Shown: piece after piece, positions 54,454 to 62,166 of the stretch
Numbering within the stretch: the first letter of the stretch is position 1
Layout of the letters: each line of letters starts with the position of its first letter
Source: Alteromonas sp047556435
GTDB taxonomy: Bacteria > Pseudomonadota > Gammaproteobacteria > Enterobacterales > Alteromonadaceae
Reading direction: 5' to 3'
Assembly (NCBI RefSeq): GCF_047556435.1
Contig: NZ_CP180210.1
Coordinates: 3,844,001 to 3,908,000, forward strand
DNA: 64,000 nucleotides
Notes under the pieces: model-generated
What the model saw: the letters and a program-made list of their open reading frames with translations, nothing else
The model's database searches: none
Told to the model about the DNA's origin: nothing
Position numbers and translations under genes: made by a program

Positions 54454-57021
54454 TTACCCAGAGGCTGGCGAAGACGACGTTGCGGCAGCGTTAATACGCT
54501 GAAAAAGCCAGCCCAATGCTACCAGCGACCCGCCCAGCCCAAGGAATGAGAGCGCGCGAAGCAATCCTTCCAGATGGCTTGTATCTATCAGAAAAACCTT
54601 ACAAATTACAGCCAGCAAAAGTGTCAGCCCAACCCGACTGATAATGACATGCCGGCGTTGATGCCCTGCCACCAGAAATAATGCTGCGATAATCAGCCAG
54701 ACCACAGAATAGGTGTACAGCTCTGTCTGTCCGGTAGACAACGACAGTGCGATGTCGCTTTTTTGATAGAGCAGCCGAATAGCGCCGTTGATGAACAGGA
54801 TAGAAAAAGCACTCGCGATAACCAGTAAACTCCTACGGAGCAGGCTTGCTGCTTTAGCGTACCGGCTAATAACCGCAATGAGTGCTCCTGGCACAAGCCA
54901 CCACAGAACTAACCAGAGGGCGGTATTCGATACGGGCAGCACACCCTGCGATAGGAATGGGTTATGCATTATCAGCAACCCAAACTGAAACGCCAACGCA
55001 ATACCGGTCAGCAGACCGCCATAGCTTTTATAGAGTGTACTTGCAGAACCTGCACTCTGCGCTCGCCACAGGTATACGGCGGCCAGAATCAGCCAGTTTG
55101 CACTTAGCAGTATTGCCGTTGGCAAGCTAAGGGGCCAGGCCAACACACTGCCTGTGAGGAATAAACAGGTTGCCGTGGAAAGTAGTAACGCACCGATATG
55201 TAACTGCGCACCTACAAGCCATTTTTGTAATGTTGCTGGGGCAAACCGGTAACCAGTTGCAAAAGCAATCAGTACCAGCGGATACGTAACAAATATCCAG
55301 TAATCGCCCAGCGCATTGTTGGTAGCAGTATTTATATCAAACGGCGCGATGGTGAGCCTCAGGACGATGACACCTACAGCCAGTTTAACTATCCACTCTG
55401 GCACAGAGACGGCTAAACGGCGGGCGCTGCTTAGCAGGCTTGCCACTTGCAGAGATAGGGCTACAGTCAGGCTGTTGTCAGTAAGATAAAGTGAAAGTAA
55501 CAGCGTTATACAACCGTGCATCAGCAGGTTCGAGCAAAGCTTCTGATTAGCGCTGCTTACCCGCATTAAGGCAGTCGCGCTTATCAGTGCGTAAATTCCC
55601 AGTTCAACGCTATAAAGCGGCACAAGACTATCCAGATTATTGCGTATGGAGAAAGGCAAAGCGAGAAGCAACGGAATAGCTATGACTGGGAGCACGGCAT
55701 ACCCCAACCGCTCCGGATACCGGCGGGCCATAACAACACCAAACAAGCCGTAACACAACACGGCTAGCTGTGTGTACACCGACGGAAAGGCAAACATGTT
55801 TACCGGACTCCGATATTCGGATAACCCAAACAACGACACAACACCAACCGCTGTAACACCAACGGCAACAAAAGGAAGTCCATCGAGCCGGCTGTGACGG
55901 CATGCGCCCAGGCATAAAGCTACCGCGAAGACTGCAGTAATAAGACCAATTATCCATGCCTGAGTGGCGAGAATAACAAACACTACCATGACACCAGAAG
56001 CAACGAGCCAGCCTGCCGACACGGTCGTAAAAGCGAACCAGTCTTTGACCGTCACCGGATCGCTATGACGATGAAGTAAGCGCCAGCCGAGAACTGGTAT
56101 CAGCGTAAACGCATAGAGCAGACCTATTACGCCTGCCAGTATAGGAACCACCTGATTCTGGTCCACACTTACGGCTGCAAACAAAAGCCAAAGCCCGTGA
56201 AAGGCAAGAGCCAACCGGCATAAGTTCTGCTGTTCAACTCGCTGTGCGATATACACAACAGACAGTGTGACCAATTGCAGGTAGCCAATAAGAACCCACG
56301 CAGATGGCGTTTCTGTTTGAATTAGTGCTGGCACCAGATACGCACCGACCAGTCCCACCATGGCCAGCATGATACCCAGTCGCAACGTCAGCCACGTGGT
56401 AAACAGCGATACGATTGCTAAAAGCAAAAACGTGCTTTCGGGTCCTATAAAATGATAAGTGGTATGCGCAACCAGCAAAATTGCATAGCATGTGATTACA
56501 CCACCGCTGGCGATAGCCGCCGTTACTAACGGGCTTCTCACGGCGAACCGCTCACGGTGCCTATCCAGATAGATCGCAACCCCGACCAGGGCACAACCGA
56601 AGGCACCGATAAGTAAGACGCGCAAGCCTGCTGATAAAACACCTGCATCAATGGCATACCGGGCCAGAAACAGGCCACCAATTGCCAGTGATATGCCACC
56701 GATCCAGAGCAGCCAGTGAGAGTGGAGATGCGCCCAAAACGAGACGAGTGCAGAGTTTAGCGGTGATGATGTCGGTGGTGTACTGGCGCCCCTGCCTGAC
56801 GAATCCGGCACCGTTGAGCCCGACTTTTTAACGCCATGTGAAGCAGGCCTGAGCAAAGCCGTCTCAGTTTGAGCCTGTTGACTATCCGTGCCGCTGGCTT
56901 TAAGCGTGTCTATCGTAAGCTGCTGCTGTCTGACTCGTAATTCTAACGAGTCAAGCCGACCTGACAACCTGCCTAACCAGACCACCAAGACGATCACTAC
57001 GATAAAAAGAATAATTTCCAC
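54454..57021 (-). CDS. DUF2339 multi-pass membrane protein
   Basis: An 855-aa protein with an N-terminal membrane anchor (1-16), a coiled-coil (SLELRVRQQQLTIDTLKAS near 26), a Ser/Pro-rich linker (about 60-85) and then more than 20 predicted membrane helices up to the C-terminus; the first is WLLWIGGISLAIGGLFLARY near 105, a known DUF2339 signature. Function unknown. Stand-alone, located between cstA and the tuf gene, with no partner genes. Confidence 0.85.
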   Translation of the reverse strand: MEIILFIVVIVLVVWLGRLSGRLDSLELRVRQQQLTIDTLKASGTDSQQAQTETALLRPASHGVKKSGSTVPDSSGRGASTPPTSSPLNSALVSFWAHLHSHWLLWIGGISLAIGGLFLARYAIDAGVLSAGLRVLLIGAFGCALVGVAIYLDRHRERFAVRSPLVTAAIASGGVITCYAILLVAHTTYHFIGPESTFLLLAIVSLFTTWLTLRLGIMLAMVGLVGAYLVPALIQTETPSAWVLIGYLQLVTLSVVYIAQRVEQQNLCRLALAFHGLWLLFAAVSVDQNQVVPILAGVIGLLYAFTLIPVLGWRLLHRHSDPVTVKDWFAFTTVSAGWLVASGVMVVFVILATQAWIIGLITAVFAVALCLGACRHSRLDGLPFVAVGVTAVGVVSLFGLSEYRSPVNMFAFPSVYTQLAVLCYGLFGVVMARRYPERLGYAVLPVIAIPLLLALPFSIRNNLDSLVPLYSVELGIYALISATALMRVSSANQKLCSNLLMHGCITLLLSLYLTDNSLTVALSLQVASLLSSARRLAVSVPEWIVKLAVGVIVLRLTIAPFDINTATNNALGDYWIFVTYPLVLIAFATGYRFAPATLQKWLVGAQLHIGALLLSTATCLFLTGSVLAWPLSLPTAILLSANWLILAAVYLWRAQSAGSASTLYKSYGGLLTGIALAFQFGLLIMHNPFLSQGVLPVSNTALWLVLWWLVPGALIAVISRYAKAASLLRRSLLVIASAFSILFINGAIRLLYQKSDIALSLSTGQTELYTYSVVWLIIAALFLVAGHQRRHVIISRVGLTLLLAVICKVFLIDTSHLEGLLRALSFLGLGGSLVALGWLFQRINAAATSSSPASG

Positions 57022-57211
57022 AGCTTCCCACTCCCTGAGAATGATTCTGTGAGCCTACCACCGAAGTGACAATAAATACCAGTGACAGACGCCAGACATC
57101 ACACTGATAACAGGATAGCAGTTGGCAGGGTATCGCTGAAGCAGCTCGCCAGCATATGGCTAGGCCACCACGGAATAACGCTCACGTAGAAAAAGTCGTT
57201 GAAACGGGCAC

Positions 57212-57238
57212 AAAAAAGGCCGCTTTCGCGACCTTTTT
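57212..57238 (-). terminator. duplicated terminator-like hairpin
   Basis: GGCCGC/GCGACC stem with loop TTTC (GAAA on the minus strand) and A/T runs on both sides. It is the diverged counterpart of the tuf terminator at 57507-57534 and follows the tuf remnant. Confidence 0.7.
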
Positions 57239-57271
57239 CTAAGATGACAGTATGTCTTCTAAATTATCGAA

Positions 57272-57310
57272 TTACTCGATGATTTTAGATACAACACCTG
57301 CAGCTACTGT
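57272..57310 (-). pseudogene. tuf: remnant of a second tuf gene (last codons)
   Basis: Read on the minus strand, the codons give TVAAGVVSKIIE and a TAA stop, 11 of 12 identical to the tuf end TVGAGVVSKIIE. Upstream (to the right) the reading frame loses all likeness to EF-Tu within a few codons. So only the tail of a former tuf copy is left. Confidence 0.75.
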
Positions 57311-57506
57311 GAGCTTACATCAAGTAATTGCCAGCTTGAAAACGTGAGTGTTAACCCATCCATGGTGTCGCACCCAGGGACGACGTCCTGTCGTCCCGTT
57401 CGTTCCTTTTTGAGTGAGGTTAACTCACTCAAAATTCACTTCGTGAACCGGAGCCTCACCCATCACGGAACACCGCTCACGCAGAAAGAACCGGTGGAGC
57501 GGGCAC

Positions 57507-57534
57507 AAAAAAAGGCCACCGAAGTGACCTTTTT
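57507..57534 (-). terminator. intrinsic terminator of the str operon after tuf
   Basis: On the minus strand GGTCAC pairs with GTGGCC through a TTCG tetraloop (cUUCGg type), flanked by A-run and T-run. It lies about 20 bp beyond the tuf stop. Confidence 0.9.
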
Positions 57535-57553
57535 AAATGCAGTGTAGCTTCTA

Positions 57554-58738
57554 TTATTCGATGATCTTAGAAACTACGCCCGCACCAACGGTTCTTCCAC
57601 CTTCACGGATTGCGAAGCGCAGACCTTCTTCCATCGCGATTGGAGCAATCAGCTCAACAACGAATTTCAGGTTGTCGCCTGGCATTACCATTTCAACGCC
57701 GTCAGGCAGTTGAACAGCACCGGTCACGTCAGTTGTACGGAAGTAGAACTGTGGACGATAGCCTTTGAAGAATGGCGTGTGACGGCCACCTTCGTCTTTG
57801 CTCAGTACGTAAACTTCAGCTTCGAACTTAGTGTGTGGCGTGATTGAACCTGGCTTCGCCAGTACTTGTCCACGCTCAACTTCGTCACGCTTAGTACCAC
57901 GCAGAAGAACACCAACGTTCTCACCAGCACGGCCTTCGTCCAGAAGCTTACGGAACATCTCAACACCGGTACAAGTCGTCTTCGTAGTGTCTTTCATACC
58001 TACGATTTCAACTTCTTCACCAACTTTAACGATACCTTGCTCAACACGACCAGTTACAACAGTACCACGGCCTGAGATTGAGAATACGTCTTCGATTGGC
58101 AGGATGAACGGCTTGTCGATTGCACGCTCTGGCTCTGGAATGTATGAATCCAGTGCTTCACCCAGTTCGATGATTTTCTTTTCCCACTCTGCATCGCCTT
58201 CCAGTGCTTTCAGAGCTGAACCCTGAATTACTGGCAGGTCGTCACCTGGGAAGTCATATTCGTTCAGAAGTTCACGAACTTCCATTTCTACCAGCTCAAG
58301 CAGCTCTTCATCATCAACCATGTCACATTTGTTCATGAATACGATGATGTAAGGAATACCAACCTGACGACCCAGCAGGATGTGCTCACGAGTCTGAGGC
58401 ATAGGACCATCAGTCGCTGCAACTACCAGAATACCACCGTCCATCTGTGCGGCACCGGTGATCATGTTCTTAACGTAGTCAGCGTGTCCTGGACAGTCTA
58501 CGTGCGCGTAGTGGCGAGTAGGCGTGTCGTATTCTACGTGTGACGTAGAGATGGTAATACCACGTGCTTTTTCTTCAGGCGCGTTATCGATCATATCGAA
58601 TGCGCGAGCTGCACCACCGTAGGTCTTCGCCAGAACAGTAGTGATAGCTGCCGTCAGAGTTGTTTTACCGTGGTCAACGTGGCCGATTGTACCCACGTTT
58701 ACGTGGGGTTTCGTACGTTCAAACTTTTCTTTTGCCAT
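57554..58738 (-). CDS. tuf: elongation factor Tu
   Basis: Delivers aminoacyl-tRNA to the ribosome. 394 aa with GTPase motifs GHVDHGKTT near 19, DCPGHADYVKNM near 81 and NKCDMV near 136, then domains 2 and 3 ending GAGVVSKIIE. Last gene of rpsL-rpsG-fusA-tuf; 63 bp after fusA. The tuf tail duplicated downstream indicates past rearrangement at this locus. Start MAKEKFERTKPHVN is standard. Confidence 0.98.
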   Translation of the reverse strand: MAKEKFERTKPHVNVGTIGHVDHGKTTLTAAITTVLAKTYGGAARAFDMIDNAPEEKARGITISTSHVEYDTPTRHYAHVDCPGHADYVKNMITGAAQMDGGILVVAATDGPMPQTREHILLGRQVGIPYIIVFMNKCDMVDDEELLELVEMEVRELLNEYDFPGDDLPVIQGSALKALEGDAEWEKKIIELGEALDSYIPEPERAIDKPFILPIEDVFSISGRGTVVTGRVEQGIVKVGEEVEIVGMKDTTKTTCTGVEMFRKLLDEGRAGENVGVLLRGTKRDEVERGQVLAKPGSITPHTKFEAEVYVLSKDEGGRHTPFFKGYRPQFYFRTTDVTGAVQLPDGVEMVMPGDNLKFVVELIAPIAMEEGLRFAIREGGRTVGAGVVSKIIE

Positions 58739-58801
58739 TTTTCTCGTTTCCTAAGTTAAAAGTCCGACCCAATATAGACCGGACCGAACCTTCATTAAGA
58801 T

Positions 58802-60904
58802 TTAGATTCTTGCTTCAATAATAGCTTGCGCAACATTATTAGGCGCTTCGGAATAATTGAAGAACTCCATTGAGTATGACGCTCTGCCCTGTGTTTGCGA
58901 ACGCAGGTCAGTGGCATAGCCGAACATTTCTGAAAGTGGCACTTTAGCACGAACAATTTTAATGCCCGCTACACCTTCGTCCATACCTTCGATCATACCG
59001 CGACGACGATTAAGGTCACCAACGACATCACCCATCCAGCCTTCCGGAGTGGTTACTTCAACTTTCATCATGGGCTCAAGCAACACCGGATTTGCTTCCG
59101 CGGCGCCTTTTTTGAAACCCATTGAGCCGGCGATCTTAAACGCCATTTCAGAAGAGTCAACATCATGGAATGAGCCGTCGAATAGGCTGACCTTTACATC
59201 AAGTACCGGATAACCTGCAACCACACCATTTTGCATCTGCTCCTGAATTCCTTTATCAACCGCTGGAATGAATTCTTTTGGAATCACACCACCGACGATT
59301 TCATTAACGAACTCGTAGCCCTTGCCTTCTTCCTGCGGCTCAATGCGCAGCCAGACGTGACCGAACTGACCCCGGCCACCGGACTGTCGAACAAACTTGC
59401 CTTCGACTTCCACTTTCTTGCGGATAGTCTCGCGGTACGCAACCTGGGGTTTACCCACATTACATTCCACTTTAAATTCACGCTTCATACGGTCGACAAT
59501 AATGTCCAGATGGAGTTCACCCATGCCAGAAATGATTGTCTGACCGGTTTCATCATCTGTCTTAACGCGGAAAGATGGATCTTCTGCTGCCAGTTTACTT
59601 AGCGCCATTCCCATCTTTTCCTGATCGGCCTGTGACTTTGGTTCAACGGCAATCGAGATTACCGGATCCGGGAATTCCATACGCTCAAGCGTAATAATGT
59701 GATTTGGATCACACAGCGTATCCCCGGTAGTCACATCTTTCAGTCCGATCGCAGCGGCGATATCACCAGCGCGAACTTCTTTTAACTCTTCACGATCTTT
59801 TGAGTGCATTTGCACTATACGCCCAAAGCGCTCGCGCTTGCCTTTTACCGGGTTGTAAACGGTGTCACCCGTATTCACTACGCCCGAGTAACAGCGGAAG
59901 AATGTTAGCGTACCCACGAACGGGTCGGTGGCAATCTTAAACGCCAGTGCCGAGAACGGCTCGCTATCATCTGCCTTGCGATGCGCTTCAGTTTCGTTTT
60001 TGTCGTCCAGAACACCGGTAATCGGCTTCACTTCTGTTGGCGATGGCAAATACTCCACCACCGCATCCAGTACTGCCTGAACGCCCTTATTCTTAAATGC
60101 ACTGCCACATGTCGCCAGAACAATCTCATTGTTCAGCGTACGGGTGCGCAGGCCATGACGGATTTCCGCTTCGGTCAGCTCTTCGCCTTCCAGGTACTTT
60201 TCCATCAGTTCTTCATTAGCCTCAGCAGCCGCTTCAATCATTTCTGAGCGATACTTTTCGGCTTTCTGCACATATTCAGCTGGAATTTCTTCATAGGTAA
60301 ATGTCATACCCATGTCTTCGGCATTCCAGTTAATTGCCTTCATTTTCAGAAGGTCAATAACGCCACGAAATTCTTCTTCGGCGCCAATGTTCAATTGAAT
60401 AGGAACACAGGTTGCGCCTAAACGTTTGCGGATTTGTGCCACAACACGTTCAAAATCGGCGCCTGCCCGGTCCATCTTATTGACGAAAACCAGACGAGGC
60501 ACCTCATATTTGTCAGCCTGTCGCCAGACTGTCTCTGATTGAGGTTCAACCCCGGAAGACCCACAGAACACGACGACAGCGCCGTCGAGAACACGCAAAG
60601 AACGCTCTACTTCAATCGTAAAGTCTACGTGTCCCGGTGTATCGATGATATTAATCCGGTGCTGGTCGAACTGCTGCTGCATTCCCGACCAGAAACAAGT
60701 TGTCGCAGCAGAGGTAATGGTAATACCACGTTCCTGCTCCTGCTCCATCCAGTCCATGGTGGCCGCGCCATCATGAACTTCACCAATTTTATGTGACAAG
60801 CCCGTGTAAAAAAGTACACGTTCTGTGGTTGTGGTTTTACCCGCATCCACGTGTGCCACAATACCAATATTACGATAACGCTCAATTGAGGTCTTGCGAG
60901 GCAT
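58802..60904 (-). CDS. fusA: elongation factor G
   Basis: Ribosomal translocase GTPase. 700 aa: G1 AHVDAGKTTTTERVLFYTG near 17, G3 DTPGHVDFTIEVERSLRVLDGAV near 88, G4 NKMDRAGADF near 142; domain IV with GRGQFGHVWLRIEP near 513 and domain V SYSMEFFNYSEAP near the C-terminus. Length and motifs fit the canonical EF-G of the str operon, not EF-G2. Confidence 0.98.
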   Translation of the reverse strand: MPRKTSIERYRNIGIVAHVDAGKTTTTERVLFYTGLSHKIGEVHDGAATMDWMEQEQERGITITSAATTCFWSGMQQQFDQHRINIIDTPGHVDFTIEVERSLRVLDGAVVVFCGSSGVEPQSETVWRQADKYEVPRLVFVNKMDRAGADFERVVAQIRKRLGATCVPIQLNIGAEEEFRGVIDLLKMKAINWNAEDMGMTFTYEEIPAEYVQKAEKYRSEMIEAAAEANEELMEKYLEGEELTEAEIRHGLRTRTLNNEIVLATCGSAFKNKGVQAVLDAVVEYLPSPTEVKPITGVLDDKNETEAHRKADDSEPFSALAFKIATDPFVGTLTFFRCYSGVVNTGDTVYNPVKGKRERFGRIVQMHSKDREELKEVRAGDIAAAIGLKDVTTGDTLCDPNHIITLERMEFPDPVISIAVEPKSQADQEKMGMALSKLAAEDPSFRVKTDDETGQTIISGMGELHLDIIVDRMKREFKVECNVGKPQVAYRETIRKKVEVEGKFVRQSGGRGQFGHVWLRIEPQEEGKGYEFVNEIVGGVIPKEFIPAVDKGIQEQMQNGVVAGYPVLDVKVSLFDGSFHDVDSSEMAFKIAGSMGFKKGAAEANPVLLEPMMKVEVTTPEGWMGDVVGDLNRRRGMIEGMDEGVAGIKIVRAKVPLSEMFGYATDLRSQTQGRASYSMEFFNYSEAPNNVAQAIIEARI

Positions 60905-60931
60905 ACGTCTCTCTCAGTTATTAAACGTTGA

Positions 60932-61402
60932 TTACCAACGGTAGTGAGCAAACGCTTTGTTTGCTTCGGCCATACGGTGAACGTCTTCACGTTTCTTAAC
61001 CGCAGAACCTTTGTTGTCTGCTGCATCTAACATTTCTGCAGCCAGGCGCTGAGCCATTGACTTTTCACCACGTTTACGCGCAGCTTCTACCATCCAACGC
61101 ATACCCAGAGCGTTACGACGAACAGGACGAACTTCTACTGGAACCTGATAAGTAGAACCACCTACACGACGAGATTTAACCTCTACGGTAGGACGGATGT
61201 TGTCCAGTGCATCTTCAAACACATCCAGGTGTGCCTTGCCGGTTTTTTCAGCAACAATATCAAGCGCACCGTAAACGATTTTTTCAGCGACTGACTTTTT
61301 GCCGTCGAGCATTACGACATTCATGAATTTCGCAAGCAGCTGTGAACCATATTTTGGTTCTGGTAGGATTTTACGTTGACCTACGACTCTTCTTCTTGGC
61401 AT
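60932..61402 (-). CDS. rpsG: 30S ribosomal protein S7
   Basis: Primary assembly protein of the 30S head that binds the 3' domain of 16S rRNA. 156 aa with MPRRRVVGQRKILP and GGSTYQVPVEVRP near 78. In E. coli S7 represses its own operon through the rpsL-rpsG gap; here that gap is 76 bp. Followed by fusA after 27 bp. Confidence 0.98.
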   Translation of the reverse strand: MPRRRVVGQRKILPEPKYGSQLLAKFMNVVMLDGKKSVAEKIVYGALDIVAEKTGKAHLDVFEDALDNIRPTVEVKSRRVGGSTYQVPVEVRPVRRNALGMRWMVEAARKRGEKSMAQRLAAEMLDAADNKGSAVKKREDVHRMAEANKAFAHYRW

Positions 61403-61478
61403 CTTCTATTCTCCGTATGAATTCAGGGAAAACCCAAAACTCTAATTACTTCAGTTTGGCCTTACTAACGGAGAACCG

Positions 61479-61853
61479 TTAAGATTTAGGCTTCTTCGCG
61501 CCGTACTTAGAACGGGCTTGTTTACGATCGTTTACACCTGCGCAGTCCAAAGTACCGCGAACTGTGTGATAACGAACACCTGGCAGGTCTTTAACACGAC
61601 CACCACGGATCAACACAACACTGTGCTCTTGCAGGTTGTGGCCTTCACCACCGATGTATGAAGAAACTTCAAAACCGTTGGTCAGACGCACACGACATAC
61701 TTTACGCAGTGCAGAGTTTGGTTTCTTAGGCGTAGTAGTATATACACGAGTACATACACCACGTCTTTGCGGACAAGCTTGCAGTGCAGCTACGTTGCTT
61801 TTTTCAACGGGCTTTCTGCGTGGCTTGCGCACTAACTGGTTAACTGTTGCCAT
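61479..61853 (-). CDS. rpsL: 30S ribosomal protein S12
   Basis: Decoding-centre protein. 124 aa with TPKKPNSALRKV near 41 and RVKDLPGVRYHTVRG near 86, the regions where streptomycin-resistance changes occur in other bacteria; the wild-type Lys residues at both positions are present. First gene of the str operon, served by the promoter at 62029-62057. Confidence 0.98.
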   Translation of the reverse strand: MATVNQLVRKPRRKPVEKSNVAALQACPQRRGVCTRVYTTTPKKPNSALRKVCRVRLTNGFEVSSYIGGEGHNLQEHSVVLIRGGRVKDLPGVRYHTVRGTLDCAGVNDRKQARSKYGAKKPKS

Positions 61854-62166
61854 TAACTAGCTCCTGATTAAAAACTACGAAAACCCGTGACAATGGTCCG
61901 GGTCCTGATTTTGCGATATTTTCGCTGTTTACCAACGTTGTGCTCGTCAGCGTTGGACAGACTTTAATACAAAAAACCGCGCCCTGTTTCTGCTGCCTTT
62001 TTAGGCTAACCAAAAATTGGGTCGCGGAATATTAATGATCAAAGCCTTGCCTGTCAAGCTGTACAAAGGATAACCACCAGATTTAACGGTATACTTTGTC
62101 AACTTACACGGGCATCCCCTTGCGGGAAATACGTGTGGGGTGAGTATTCCCCACCCCACGTTTTGC
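61854..62166. other. intergenic region rpoC-rpsL
   Basis: 313 bp holding the str operon promoter, a leader of about 170 nt and, near the rpoC end, an 8-bp inverted repeat GTGGGGTG/CACCCCAC (62135-62142 and 62152-62159) without T-run, perhaps a weak end signal of the rpoBC transcript. Confidence 0.6.
62029..62057 (-). promoter_or_regulatory. sigma-70 promoter of the str operon
   Basis: On the minus strand TTGACA (62057-62052) and TAATAT (62034-62029) with a 17-bp spacer, a near-consensus promoter. The discriminator is GC-rich (TCCGCG), as in stringently controlled ribosomal promoters. It drives rpsL-rpsG-fusA-tuf. Confidence 0.85.

Larger units (their letters stand above)
57168..57310. repeat. 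diverged direct repeat of the tuf 3' region
   Basis: This segment resembles 57464-57592, which covers the tuf 3' end, its terminator and the DNA beyond. Both copies share CACGGAA...CGCTCACG, then GGGCACAAAAAAGGCC, a G+C hairpin with T-run, and the end of tuf, with indels between. It is best explained by duplication of this block followed by divergence. Confidence 0.75.
57022..57553. other. intergenic region behind tuf with duplicated tuf tail
   Basis: 530 bp with no full gene. It contains the tuf terminator, a second terminator-like hairpin, a tuf 3'-end remnant and two further perfect hairpins (GGGACGAC/GTCGTCCC at 57377-57397; an 11-bp stem TTTTGAGTGAG at 57408-57434). The S10 operon (rpsJ), which often follows tuf in gammaproteobacteria, is not here. 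Confidence 0.7.

Noticed and set aside
61479..61853. Possible streptomycin-resistance changes in S12
   Set aside because: The Lys residues at both known positions are wild type.
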